Origin: Cristatella mucedo | Taxonomy: Eukaryota > Bryozoa > Phylactolaemata > Cristatellidae | Length of the DNA: 64,000 nucleotides | Assembly: GCA_009760855.2 (NCBI GenBank) | Contig: WPIO01000066.1 | Coordinates: forward strand, 1,917,001-1,981,000 | Reading direction: 5' to 3' | Program-made: the position numbers and the translations under genes | The notes under the pieces: generated by a model | Told to the model about the DNA's origin: nothing | Database searches by the model: none | What the model saw: the letters and a program-made list of their open reading frames with translations, nothing else | Part shown: in pieces, positions 32,155-43,295 of the stretch | Layout: every line of letters begins with the position of its first letter | How positions within the stretch are numbered: position 1 is the first letter of the stretch

Positions 32155-32975
32155 TCCTCTGCAGTTTTAGTTCTTAAGCTGACCCACAGGGCCCGCCACC
32201 ACTTGGCTCGTTCGTACGTAGCGGAACTGCTGCTTCAGTTTCAGTTAGTTGGTGCCCTTAGGCCCTGTGTGGACCATAAATTAGCTATTCCATTCCTCCG
32301 CTTAAAGAGCGTTGGCGGCAGAAGCTTTAGCTCTGCAGATCCTAGACTGTAGAACTCTTCCACAATTCTTACGCAACGCCAACTACTTTCCTGCTGCCGG
32401 CTATGGCTAATCATTTTCAGCGGTCATGAGGTGCTACTTCCATGCTACTCACTACGTCAACTGCTCTCCTGACTCTGCTATGCGTCCCACTTTCTCTTTG
32501 TTTAGCTCTGCAGGTCCTAGACTGTGGAACTCGCTTCCACAATTCTTGCGCAACGACATCTACTCTCCAACTGCCGACTATGGCACATCTTTTTCAGCGG
32601 TCCTGAACTGCTACTTCTATGCTACTCACTACCTCAACTGCTCTCCTGACTCTGCTATGCTTCCCACTTTCTCTTTGTTGCGTGAGACGAAGTTTGTTGG
32701 CTACCGAATGCGTACCGAAAGCCGCTTAGGCTGTGAGTGTGCTATACAAAACTCTCCTGCATAACACCCACATGGTCTTTTTGACTTGGTGGAGTTACTG
32801 ACGGAGATACATTACATTACATTACATTTGTTGCGAGCAACGAAGTCTGTTGGCTACCGAATGCGTACCGAAAGCCGCTTAGGCTGTGAGTGCCCTAATC
32901 TAAACTCTCCTGCTTGACACCCACATGGTCTTTATGACTTTGTGGAGTTACGGACGGAGATACGTTACATTAAAT
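32155..32975 (+). mobile_element. Three LINE-B 3' fragments in series
   Basis: 32155-32500, 32502-32823 and 32825-32975 each match the LINE-B 3' region. The second ends in the clearest tail of the window, TACATTACATTACATT, at about 32807-32826. Its final codons read AIQNSPA before TAA. The partial tandem arrangement suggests internal duplication or insertion. Confidence 0.8.
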
Positions 32976-33174
32976 TACATTTTAGTGTGCCTTGTACGTG
33001 TTTCGTCATTGCTTGGTGAATCTGAGATCTTATAAAATACTGCCTTGGACGCGGGCTCTCACGCGATGTGAATTTTATAGCTCGTCATCTGCTCGGCGAT
33101 TGGCAACACGCCGCCGGTATTCTCGCCCGGCATCCATGTTCGGGAGCCATCCATCGCCGGGATTTTCCATCCAG

Positions 33175-33296
33175 GACTTTCCATCCGGGACTTTCCATCC
33201 ATCGCCGCGAACCACCGCGGGATCAGCGCCTTCAACGATGCCTGTAACGTCGTTCGGCTTACGGGTAGATTCGAATTTACGCTTGAGGTGAATTAA
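33175..33296 (+). CDS. Candidate terminal exon in T1 (related ending)
   Basis: A TTTTCCATCCAG acceptor-like site precedes a frame ending in FEFTLEVN and TAA. The ending resembles LEVNLS of exon B. The length is not a multiple of three when counted to the stop (122 bases), so it would need a preceding exon ending in another phase. The body contains CCATCCGGGACTTTCCATCC repeats instead of the exon B core. It is either a diverged paralog or a relic. Confidence 0.3.
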
Positions 33297-33849
33297 GTTG
33301 AGGGAATGTCCTTACACTTTATCGTGATAGCGTTTCTTGAGCGCTAGCAACTCCAAATGCCGCTATGAAGTCTGTCAAAATAGCTCGCAAGGCAGTGCTA
33401 AGCGTTCCTGGAAGCTTAAGGGAGACGAAGGGCATTTGCTGGGGGGGGGGGAACCCCAGGACGCGTGGCTGAGGCCTGGGTGGCCCCTGGTCCGAACGCC
33501 TCCAAGTCATCGTCGAAATAATAATAATTCGCATAAGGTCTATCAGTTCAGCTCAGCAACCAACGAGTTCGGGTCAAATGAAAACCATTGATGTGCGCTA
33601 CATGTTTTGATAACTTAAAGATAAAGATATTGGCCACTACTCACACAAAATCATCACGCGGAACTTGCCGCCGGTAGATGGAAATCCTAATTTAGCCTCG
33701 GCTGCTTTATTCGTTGACCGAGAGAGTCATGGAAATGGTATCTCTACTCTGCTCGTATCTAGCTTTTGCATTTTCTTTTGCTGTTTTTAGGAAATTCCAA
33801 GTTCTCTCCTGCGGGCGGGCTACTTAAATTGCGCCTACCTGCTGCTGCG

Positions 33850-35263
33850 GCATTAGGCAACGCATTAATGAAACATTTTTGAAACAGACAAAAATTACAA
33901 ACGGCATTGCCAGCGCTCCTCTGCAGTTTTAGTTCTTACGCTGACCCACAAGGCCCGCCACGGCTTGGCTCGTTCGTACGTAGCTGAACTGCTGCATCAG
34001 TGTCAGCCTGTTGGCGCCCTTGGGCCCTGTGTGGACAATATATTAACTGTTCCATTCCTCCACGTATAGACCGTTGGCGACAGAAGCTTTAGCTGTGCAT
34101 GTCCTAGACTGTGGAACTCTCTTCCACAATTCTTACGCAACGATAACTACTCTCCTGCTGCCGGCTATGGCTCATCCTTTTCAGCGGTCCAGAGCTGCTA
34201 CTTCCATGCTACTCACTACCTCAACTGCTCTCCTGACTCTGCTATGCTTCACACTTTCTCTTTGTTGCGCGTGACGAAGTCTGTTGGCTACCGAATGCGT
34301 ACCAAAAGCCGCTTAGGCTGTGAGTGCCCTAAACTAAACTCTCCTGCTTGACACCCACATGGTCTTTATGACTTTGTGGAGTTACGGACGGAGATGCGTT
34401 ACATTAAATTTTAGTGCGCCTTGCTATGTGTTTCGTCATCGCTTGGTGAATCTGAGATCTTATAAAATACAGACTTGGACACGGGCTCTCACGCGACGCG
34501 AATTTTGTAGCTCGTCATCTGCTCGGCGATTGGCAACATGCCGCCGGTATTCACGCCCGCCATCCACCGCCGGGAGCCATCCATCGCCGAAACTTTCTAT
34601 CCAGGACTTTCCATCCGGGACTTTCCATCCATCGCCGGGACCCACCGCGGGATCGGCGCCTTCAACGATGCCTGCACCATCGTCCGGCTTGCAAGGACAT
34701 TTGAATTTACGCTTGAGGTGAACTTAAGTTGAGGGAATGTCCTTACACTTTATCGTGACAGCGTTTCTTGCGCTAGCAACTCCAAATGCCGCTATGAAGT
34801 CTGTCAAAATAGCTCGCAAGGCAGTGCTAGGCGTTCCTGGAAGCTTAAGGGAGACGAAGGACATTTGCTGGGGGGAGGGGTAACTCCAGGACGCGTGGCT
34901 GCGGCCTGGGTGGCTCCTGGTCCGAACGTTGCCAAGTCGTCGTCGAAATAATAATAATTCGCATAAGTTCAATAAGTTCAGCTCAGCAACCAACGAGTTT
35001 GGGTCCAATGAAAACCATTACTGTGTGCTACAATGTTTTGATAACTTAAAGATGTTGGCCCCTTCTCGTAAAAAATCCCGTGGAACTTCCCGCCGGTAGA
35101 TGGAAGTCCCAATTTAGCCTCGGCTGCTTTATTTGTTGGCCGAGAGAGTTATGGAAGCCGTATCTCTACTCTGCTCGCATATTTTTTGTACATTTTCTTT
35201 TGCGGTTCTTGGAAACTGCCATGCTCTCTCCAGCGGTGGGCTACTTTAATTTGCGTACGTGCT
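33850..35263 (+). repeat. Tandem unit T2
   Basis: Second copy of the T1 segment with one LINE-B fragment (about 33905-34405) instead of three. The candidate terminal exon is 34605-34732 and the G-run near 34870 is shortened. It continues directly into unit II. Confidence 0.8.
34605..34732 (+). CDS. Candidate terminal exon in T2 (ends LEVNLS)
   Basis: Follows CTTTCTATCCAG and ends FEFTLEVNLS and TGA, the same last six residues as exon B in units I and II. At 128 bases it has the same non-zero phase as its T1 partner. The T1 copy has lost two codons at the end through a changed base giving TAA. No exon A was found in T2. Confidence 0.35.
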
Positions 35264-35431
35264 GCTGCAGGTAAAGCAGTCGCTTTCATGACCTCGGTCC
35301 CGAGGTCGTGGGTTTGAATCCTGTGGTGGGCGATCCTTTATCGCCACTGCAAGCGGTGGTGATAACCGTAAAAGCTCTTCTATCGCTATAAAAAAGAGGC
35401 TGTTTTAAGCAGCAATGATTTATTTATTATT
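35264..35431 (+). mobile_element. SINE-1, 5'-truncated, present in unit II only
   Basis: It begins inside the A-box region (AGGTAAAGCAGTCGC) and runs to a TTTATTTATTATT tail. CGTGCT occurs at 35258-35263 and 35432-35437. Unit I lacks it near 26518-26530. With the SINE-1 at 28897 this gives a reciprocal presence/absence pair between the two units. Confidence 0.82.
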
Positions 35432-37590
35432 CGTGCTCAGTTTAGGACCAGATTATTCATGACTCTTCAGTGCAGTTTCATGCCGACTTGTACCTACGCG
35501 TAAATGTTTTTGAGTCTCCATAGCGGCTGCCTATATGAAGGCTGGAAACTCGCAGCCTTGGAAATCCGAGGGCTTGACAAGGCGGCAAATTCTCGCACGT
35601 GAAAGCGCTTGCTTTTTAAGGTCCCTGATTAAATAGCTTACCTCAGCATTGTGTCTGTATATGGTATTCAGCTTCATAGCAGGTGCTGTTCGCTTTCCGC
35701 TTGTGTTGCGCGCCGATAGGCGTCCTTCCGCCTATCCAAAAATTCTTCACTTCCTCACTTGACTTTTTAGTTTAAATCATCCTCATTTCGAGTGAGAAAC
35801 AAGGTTAAGAATTGAAGGTCGCAGCCGGGCAATGCAGGTCTGCAGCCGCAGTGCCGTAATTTCTCTTTGCAGGTTGCAAGCCAGCCGCAGCGGCCTGTGC
35901 GTCTCCGGTGGGAACTAGTTCCTAAAACGAGAGCCATCGCTGACAGCTCTCGCCCCGACGAGCCCGCCGATGCGTCAAATCCAACGTGCGAGGTTAGTAC
36001 ATTACAGCGTGGGTGTGGGCCAGTTAATTCAAGCGTCACTTTATGCGGTCCAAGAAAAGCAGTCTCTCTAGAGTATTAAACGTGCAGCAGTAAAAACGAT
36101 CAAAGCCAAATGATAGCGACCACTGCATCGCTAGTGCTCCCCGTCAGCTTGAGGGTGTTTTTGTCGTTGCGTTTCCTCGTCGCACAGTGAATCTGAGCTG
36201 GCTCAGAAAGATGAACGCACCACTCATCTTTGCCCATCTAAGCTCTGCCTCGGCCAAGTGTCGGTCGCGACATGTCTTACGCTTGCTATCTCGACGCCAC
36301 TATTTCCAGGTTGCCATCGCCTCCGCGATGTCCGCCACGCCGACGGGAGCCATCACTGTGAGCACCAACTCCGGCGACGCCCCCGCCACCAGTCAGCTTC
36401 TCGCCCGCGTGGCCGTGTCGCTTGAGGTGAACCTGAGTTGACCGAATGTTAATGCAAAATGTCGTTACGGCGTCGCTTGAGCGCTATCTACTGTAAAAGC
36501 CACGATACAGGTGGTCGAAATTGCTAATAAGGTTGTAAGTTTTTTTAGGAAATGAAATGGATTACATTTGCAACCCCTCTTCAAGAGGCGTACCTGCAGC
36601 CTAGGGTGTCCCTAATCCATCTCTCCGACAGTATACAACAAAACGACAATCATTCACATGAGCATAATGAGCAGCTGCTGAATTTAGGATGATTGAAAAA
36701 CAGAGTTAGATAATGTTTGATAACTAGAAGATCATGAATCTCTTGGGGTTCTTTAAAAGTAGATTATCTTTTGTTTAACGGTTTACCAACACGTAGAATC
36801 AGGCAATCACAGTTAGTGAACAACTCTGCAGCTTGGATTGCCTGCTGTGAGTTTTGCAGTTGCCCTGTGAAGCCACTACGTTGCCGACCTGAAATGGCTC
36901 CTGATCAAGCAACGTATTGCCTTCAAGGTTCTCCTAATCTCTTTTATGTTTCGTCATTCTCTGGCTCCAGCCTGTCTATCAGAACTACTCGCCCCTCAGG
37001 TTAAGCATCGTACCACTCGCTTTTCGGATGCAAATCGTGTAGCTTAACCTCTCGAGAACTTTAAATCTTTCTGAGACGTGTCTTCAGCTAACATGCTTCC
37101 AATGCCTCTAACTCACGCGCGACTGACCTCTCGAGAACTTTAAATCTTTCTGAGACGTGTCTTCAGCTAACATGCTTCCAATGCCTGGAACTCACGCACG
37201 ACTGACGTCACGAAATTCCTTGACTTGACGATATTTCAAACAAAAGCTAAAAGCACACCCACTTGGTACGGCATTTAGTTGGTCCTCACGACTTACCCTT
37301 CGCTCGCTTATGCGTGCACCGGGCATGCTGCTACTCAACTGTTGGTACTGGGCATTCTGCTTTAAATCGGACTTGTTTGGATAGGGCATTCGTGACACCC
37401 CGTCTTGACTTCGTGAACTCATTGCTTGCTGGTTACCGGCTCGTGCAATTAGGCGCTTACAAGTAGTGTAAACCTTGCAGCTAGGCATCTCTGCCGTGAG
37501 CGTCGCATTTGCCATATCACACCACTTCTCACCTGCCTTCATCGGCTCGCAGTGAAGCACCACATCGACTTTAATGTTCTTTCATATTTC
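35432..37590 (+). repeat. Duplicated unit II (matches 26518-29255)
   Basis: Exon A region, exon B region and the downstream LINE-A fragment occur in the same order as in unit I. It lacks the 27715-28190 segment. Exon A is identical to that of unit I, while the exon B region carries a cluster of changes. Confidence 0.85.
35873..36441 (+). CDS. Unit II exons A and B of the small secreted protein family
   Basis: Exon A 35873-35992 (40 codons) and exon B 36310-36441 (43 codons, TGA), separated by a 317-base intron with GAG|GTTAGT and ATTTCCAG|GTT borders. Exon A opens VASQPQRPVR and ends NPTCE; exon B opens VAIASAMSATP and ends LEVNLS. Both are phase 0. No signal-peptide exon was found upstream within this unit, so it may share exon 1 at 25968 by alternative splicing, use one I missed, or be non-functional. 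It is not recognised as any known family. Confidence 0.45.
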
Positions 37591-37930
37591 TTTTTGTCCT
37601 CATTATTTGGAACCAGCCTAACTATCAGATCACCTCAAACACTAGCTTATGAATCATACCACCCGCTTTTCTAAATTAAATTCTTCACCTTTACCTCCCT
37701 ACGAACCTCAAACCCTTCGGAGACCGTGCCTTTAGTACTAATGGTCAGAATGCCGGGAACTCACTTCCGGCTGGCGTCGCAAAATCCCCTGACTTCATGA
37801 CTTTAAAAGAAGCTAAAAATGGATTTATTAATTGAAGCATTTAGTGGGTCCGTGCGATTCGTCCTTTGCATGACTATGCATGCTGACCCTGCGCACGCTG
37901 CGACTGATCCTATTTGCATGATGACCCTTT
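36745..37930 (+). mobile_element. LINE-A fragments of unit II and its flank
   Basis: 36745-37590 matches 28215-29255 without the SINE-1 and with the same 79-bp tandem duplication. 37591-37930 is a further diverged LINE-A 3' end. None encodes an intact product. Confidence 0.75.
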
Positions 37931-37944
37931 GGTAAAGATAAAGC

Positions 37945-38112
37945 CTCGATGATCCAGTTGGTAAAGCGGTCGCTCATCTCGACGACTTTGTTTCGAGGTT
38001 AGTCTCGAGATTATGGGCTAGAATCTTGCAGTGGGCGGTCCTTTGTTGCAGCTGCGAGAGATGATGATTGCCCTTAAGGGTCACCTGCCGCTTAACGAAA
38101 AGGGGCTGTTAA
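37945..38112 (+). mobile_element. Diverged SINE-1 relative
   Basis: It retains the layout of SINE-1: GTTGGTAAAGCGG, a CTCGAGATTATGGGCTAGAATC B-box region, CAGTGGGCGGTCC and AAAAGGGGCTGTTAAATCAGC. It differs at many positions, so it is an old copy or a separate subfamily. Confidence 0.6.
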
Positions 38113-38280
38113 ATCAGCTAGTGTCAGTTTTTGCATTTCACCTCCTACCACGTTATGCTTGTTGACGTTGACAGAGCTGCTGCTAACCATTAAATAATGG
38201 TTTCCTTGCATCCAACGGAAAGTGCATAAAAAGAGATGAGGTTCTTTGAAGGCTGTATTTATATATATTATTACTATTTA

Positions 38281-39335
38281 AATGTAATGTATCTCCGTCT
38301 GTATCTCCACAAAGCCACGAAGACTATGTGGGTGTTACGCAGGAGAGTTTTTTTCGCTCACTCACAGTCTATGCGGCTTTCGGTACGCATTTTGTAGCCA
38401 ACAGACTTCATCTCACGCAACAAAGAGAAAGTAAGAAGCATAGCAGAGTCAGGAGAGCAGTTGAGTCAGTGAGTGGAATGGAAGTAGCAGCTCAGAACCA
38501 CTGGAAAGGACGAGCCATAGTCGGCAGCAGGAGAGTATCTGTCGTTGCGTAAGAATTGTGGAAGCGAGTTCTACCGTCAAGGACCTGCAGAGCTTAAGCT
38601 TTTGTCGCCAACGGGCTTTAAGCGAAGGAATGGAACCGCTAATTCCTTGTCCATACAGGACCTGGGGGCATGATGAAGCTAAAATTGGTGCGGCTGTTCA
38701 GCTAGGTACGGATGAGATCAACCGTGGCAGGCCTTGAGGGTCAGCGTAAGAACTTTGCTGTGTATCCGTTGATCAACTGGCATCCATACTAGCTCTTTTA
38801 GCAAAGGAGACACATAGTAAAACCTCTGGGACTTGAAGACTAGCCTTGTAGCCATATTCATAGACAGCTGCAGTGGCCCGGTTGTTTTCTTTGGTAGCCC
38901 AGCCAAAAGGAAATTACAATAATCATGCCGCGACAGAACTAAGGAGCTAGTTAAATTTTTTGCAAGCCACTGTGGAAGTCAGCTCTTAATCGTAGATAGG
39001 GCGCTGACGTGATGGCTAGCTGCAGAAGCAGCCTTCTGAACGAAGCTTTTAAAATTGAGGCAGCTGTCATAAACGACACGTACATTTTGAGCACGTGGTG
39101 ATGGTGGCACAACAGCATCACCTATTGGAAGAGCCCTTAAATCCAGCCACACGCTTAGGGTGTCATATGAGTAGCAGTTCAGTTTTGTCGTCATTTAGCT
39201 TCAAGAAGTTGTACGACATCCTGGATCGAATATCGGCATGGCTAGCATTCAGTTTATCAGTTGCTGCAGCAGATTCTGGCGGTTTGAATGACAAATAGAG
39301 CTGAGTATCGTCAGCATAACAGTGATATCCCTTTC
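38281..39335 (-). mobile_element. LINE-B, 5'-truncated, broken frame
   Basis: Antisense copy beginning with TAATGTAATG, the 3' UTR, then C-terminal coding region. It extends to the residues just after the catalytic box (CTGAGTATCGTCAGCATAAC is antisense YADDTQ coding). Multiple stops and shifts make it inactive. Confidence 0.85.
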
Positions 39336-39401
39336 ATCGGCGTCTTAATAACCCATATTTCACGCTAAACCTCTGAAAATTAAAATTAAAAAAAATTAAA
39401 T

Positions 39402-39566
39402 ACTAGCTGATTTAGCAGCCTCTTTTCTATAGCGACAGATGAGCTTTTACGGCTATCCTCATCGCTTGCAGTGGCGATAAAGGATCGCCCACCGCAGGAT
39501 TCAAACCCACGACGTCGGGACCTAGGTCGTGAAAAGCAACCGCCTTACCTAGTGCCCCATCACGGC
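39402..39566 (-). mobile_element. SINE-1
   Basis: Antisense copy with TACTAGCTGATTTAGCAGCC at the tail side and ACCTAGTGCCCCATCACGG at the head. Palindrome and B-box are recognisable. Confidence 0.8.
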
Positions 39567-40004
39567 AGGTCATAGCTAGCCGTGTTATTCCAGTTGATCT
39601 TGAGCATGCCACTACGAAACGAACTATCACTCTTTCTTAACAGCATGTATAAAGAGCGTACAAAGAGACTAATTAGTCCAAGGGTGCTATACTAATATAT
39701 TATTTTCACTGCTACATTATTACGTCGTTACCACTGCCTGATAATCCTAGCTCCGCCTTGGACTCTATTCATTCGTCGAGAGCCCAGCTGCGACCCAAGC
39801 TTCCGTTAGGCACGCTCCTAGCTGTGTCTATTCTATTTTGCCATTCATTCCCATTCATCGCCTTGCTCTATTTTGCTACTTGCAGAGGCTCTCATCCATT
39901 CTCGCATTCGCGCCGCGTTTTCAAATGCTTATTCCGAGATAATTCTAAGGAAGCATCTCCATCAACCCCCCCCGATTAGTCTCCACGGCTGCGTGCAGTT
40001 AATA
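39567..40004. other. Array-derived sequence, no intact gene
   Basis: 39580-39720 includes a diverged LINE-A tail. 39735-39990 resembles 43310-43560 and weakly 33665-33760, so it belongs to the ancestral array unit. A hydrophobic frame (LLAVSILFCHSFPFIALLYF) lies near 39810-39870 but has no ATG. Confidence 0.4.
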
Positions 40005-40370
40005 ATAACAATAATAGTATTACACTTGATAAATCGCTCGCAGAGAACTCAATCTCTTTCTAGGCGCTTTGCATTGGCTGCAAAGGAAATACGATCGAAT
40101 GGTGAGTGGTATAATGCTTGATAAACAACGTGATTAACGTGGTTATTGGTGAGCCGTGATGACACACTAGGTAAGGCGGTTGCTTTCACGACTACGGTCC
40201 CGAGGTCGTGGGTTCGAATCCTGCAGTGGGCGATTCTTTATTGCCACTGCAGGCGGTGGTGATAGCTGAAAAGGCTCATCTGTCACTATACAAAAAGAGG
40301 CTGTTTAATTAACTAGGATTTATTTATTTAGGGGTTACACGCGCAGGGTCAGCATGCAAGCCCACGAACA
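40005..40370 (-). mobile_element. LINE-A 3' UTR split by SINE-1
   Basis: 40005-40147 and 40332-40370 are consecutive parts of an antisense LINE-A 3' UTR (GTGGTTA before, TTAGGGGTTACACGCGC after). The SINE-1 between them is in the opposite orientation to the LINE. Confidence 0.8.
40148..40331 (+). mobile_element. SINE-1 inserted in LINE-A
   Basis: Full-length SINE-1 with B-box GGTTCGAATCC and tail TTTATTTATTTA. Flanks TTATTGGT and TTAGGGGT are an imperfect target duplication at a site that reads TTAGGGGTGACATGC in uninterrupted LINE-A. Confidence 0.82.
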
Positions 40371-40815
40371 CGATTAGCAACTCGCGCCTATAATTGATTC
40401 TCCCTAGGGCTTTCTTGCATACGGCCAACAGCTGTAGGCAATATTCGAGGTGTTATAGCTAGTTTGAAGCAACCACGCATGTGGTACTTGAGAAATCGGA
40501 ATCCTTTAAATTCAAGAGCTTCGCGAGACGCCTTACGCTCGAGTGTGTCATTGACTATTATCGATTCAGTTGCTAACCTCATAAGGGCATATGTGAGTTT
40601 TACTCACTAAAATAACAAGCGCTTTCCGCGTTCCGGTCGTGTTGTACACCGATACATGTACTTGCGCTTATCCAAAGCATCTCTTCTTCCTTATGGGGCT
40701 TTTCATAACCAGTTTCAATATACCTCATTTCGAGGGATAAACAAGGTCCAATGCTTAAGGTCGCAGCCGGGTAATGCAGGTCGGCAGCCGCAGCGTCGTA
40801 ATTTCGTCTTTGCAG

Positions 40816-41400
40816 GTTACAAGCCCCCCTCAGCGGCCTCCGCGTCCCCGGCGAGCGCTAGCTCTGCTCCGGCGAGCGGCAATCGCGGACGGCTCTCGCC
40901 CCGACGAGCACGCCGATGCGTCCAATCCACCGTGCGAGGTTAGTACGTTACAGCGTGGGGTGTGGGTCAGTTGATCGAGGCGTCACTTTCTGCCGTCCAA
41001 GGAAAGCTGCCTCTCTTGAGCATTGAACGTGCAACAGTACAATTGATCAACTTTAAGGGATATTTTAATAATTTAATTAATAATTTAATGTAAGACATTG
41101 TATCGCTGCAGCAACTCGTCAGCGTCGAGTGCATTTCCTCGTCTCGCGGTGAATCTGAGCTGGCTCATTAATATAAAAGTAGCACTCATCTTTGCCCGCC
41201 CAAGCTCAGCCTCGGCCTCAGTGTCGCTGCATCTCTAACGCTTGCTTTCACGACGCTACCATTTCCAGGTCGCCATCGCCTCTGCGACGTCCACGACGCC
41301 GACGGGAGCGATCGCTGTGAGCACCGTCTCCGGCGAGGTCCCCGCCGCCAGTCAAATCCTAGCCTGCGTGGACGTGACGGTTGAGGTGAACCTGAATTGA
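40816..41400 (+). CDS. Unit III exons A and B of the small secreted protein family
   Basis: Exon A 40816-40938 (41 codons), after GTCTTTGCAG and before GAG|GTTAGT. Exon B 41269-41400 (43 codons, TGA), after CATTTCCAG. The intron is 330 bases and junctions are phase 0. Exon A opens VTSPPQRPPRPRRALALL and ends NPPCE, one codon longer than in units I and II. Exon B opens VAIASATSTTPTGA and ends TVEVNLN. Despite many substitutions, both frames are open and both lengths fit, which supports coding. No signal-peptide exon is identified upstream. Confidence 0.45.
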
Positions 41401-41521
41401 CCAAATTTTAGTGTAATATGTCGCTACGGTGTCGCTTGAGCGCCATCGCCTGCAAAAGCTGCGATAAAGATGGTCAAAATTGCTAATAAGGCGGCAGTTT
41501 TCAGCAAATGGATCGGTAGAC

Positions 41522-41665
41522 GCCGAGCTGGTTTGGTCCAGCGGTCAAGGTGCTTGCCCCGGGGACCAAGGTTTGGCCGAGGTCGTGTGCTCGAGCCCCG
41601 AGGCGTACGTGTGAAGCGCCGGAGTAGAGAGATTAAGTTATCCGGGGGCGCTATACAAATGAATA
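41522..41665 (+). mobile_element. SINE-2 with compensated hairpin
   Basis: Complete head (GAGCTGGTTTGGTCCAGCGG, GTGCTCGAGCCCC). The tail stem reads AGCGCCGGA on one arm and TCCGGGGGCGCT on the other. Both arms differ from the usual form but still pair. Confidence 0.85.
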
Positions 41666-41884
41666 GCATAGACATTCGCTGCGCCCATTCAAGAGGCGCG
41701 CCTGCGGTCATGGGTCGGTGAGTCAGCTTCACTTTAGGGGTCCACTTCCCCCTGGTGCCGCCCGATAAAATCAACCTCAAGTGAGAATCATCGCATTCGT
41801 TGCACGAGCGACCGCCGAGGTTAGGTTGATTGAAAAACGTTACTGTGCGCTATGTAATGTTTGACTACTTGAAGATCTTGGTCG

Positions 41885-42720
41885 TCAGCATTTCTGAATT
41901 CCTCGCGCGGATTCGACCGCCAAACTTTCCCAAAATAACCGACGGCAAAACTAACTTATTAGCTATAGGCAAACCAAGTGTGGCACATAAATCGGAGCGG
42001 CTAGCGCTCAAAATGAGCCCTGCAAAAATATCTCCTGTTGCATTCGACCTAAATCCAGGTGTCTTGTTCCAATGTAGCCATGCACTAGCGGATCACACCC
42101 GCTCCACTGTAAAGTCTGCCTACGTTCAGCTACATGATTGCTTAAATTCGAAATGGCATCGACACTGAGACCGCATCTTAATTGGTTCACGAATTATTGG
42201 TAGCATGCCGTCTCGACTTCTGTAACTCAGCACTTGCTGGTCGACCGGCTTGTGCAGCCAGGCGCTTGCAGCTTGCAGAACTCTGCAGCAGCTAGGCTTG
42301 TCTGTCGTGAGCGTCGCAGTTGCCACATTGCACCACTTCTCGCCGTCCTGCACTGGCTCCCAGTCAAGCAACGGATCGACTTCGAAAGTAAGGTTTTGTC
42401 GCTCACTTTCAAGTCCCTCCATTCTTTTGCTCCAGCTTACTTATTAGATCTGCTGCCCCGCCAGGCTAAGCATCGAACCGACCGCTTTTCGGAATCAAAC
42501 TGTTTACCTTTACCTCGAAAAAACCTCAAATCTTTTGGAGACCGCGTCTTTAGTTCGTACGCTCCCAAAGGCTGGAGCTCACTGTCTGACTTTCGTCACG
42601 ACATTATCTGACTCGATCAAGTTTAAAATGGAGCTGAAAATGAATCAATTTTTCGAAGCATTTAGTGGGTAATGTAATTCATTCTTTTCGTGCCTGTGCA
42701 TGCTGACATTTCGCATGCTG
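41885..42720 (+). mobile_element. LINE-A C-terminal half, broken
   Basis: Sense copy from just after the catalytic motif (DGKTNLLAIGKPSV, then TRSTVKSAYVQLHD) through the C-terminal region (RLVCRERRSCHI, LHWLPVKQRIDF). It ends at the 3' UTR start near TTTAGTGGGTAATG. A frameshift separates the two coding parts near 42170. Defective. Confidence 0.85.
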
Positions 42721-42751
42721 CCACTCACCATATTTCCATGCTAACGCTACG

Positions 42752-42932
42752 ATGAGCAGTCCGTGATGGCGCACTAATTAATGTGGTTGCGATCACTTTC
42801 CGAGTTCGGTCCTGAGGTTGGGCTTCAAATCTTGCAGTGGACTATTCTTTATTGCCGCTGCAAGCGGTTGTGATTGCCATTAAGGGTAATTTACCGCTAT
42901 TAAAAAGAAGCTGTTAAGTGATCTAGCATAAT
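42752..42932 (+). mobile_element. Diverged SINE-1 copy
   Basis: Layout of SINE-1 preserved (CCGTGATGGCGCACTA, CAGTGGACTATTC, AAAAAGAAGCTG) but the palindrome is broken. An old insertion after LINE-A sequence. Confidence 0.65.
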
Positions 42933-42939
42933 TTTTTAT

Positions 42940-43295
42940 GCATTTGACCTCACACAACATTATACTTGCTGAAATTGAACATGCTGCCGTTAACCACTCG
43001 ATCATGAATCCTTAGCACCTAATGTAATATGCCTAGAAAGAGACGCGGTTCTCTGAGGGCAGTACCTGCATATCTTATTAGTAACAATTTTATTATTTCA
43101 TTAAAACTTATTTGCGGGCTAACCCGTGCGCTGCGCATCGCTAACCGTGATATTCCAGTTGACCTGGTGCATGCTACTAACTCGATGCTGCTACTAGCCA
43201 TAGGATCTCGCTTTCTTTTCAAAAGTGGTAAAAAGCGTAGACAGAGATAAAGCACCCTGGGGGCAATACACAAATGTATTATTTTTGCTGTTTTT
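42940..43295 (+). mobile_element. Two LINE-A-type 3' tails
   Basis: 42985-43095 and about 43190-43290 both carry the CTAGAAAGAGA / GACAGAGATAAAG type tail with CTGAGGGC or CTGGGGGC, each running into AT-rich sequence. No coding. Confidence 0.6.

Larger units (their letters stand above)
32090..33849 (+). repeat. Tandem unit T1
   Basis: It repeats as T2 at 33850-35263. Order: GGCAACGCAT block, LINE-B C-terminal and 3' fragment, a region ending in a possible terminal exon (33175-33296), a G-run near 33440, and a block with CCGGTAGATGG. The offset is 1430 bases in the second half; T1 is longer because an extra LINE-B fragment sits at 32502-32823. Confidence 0.8.
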
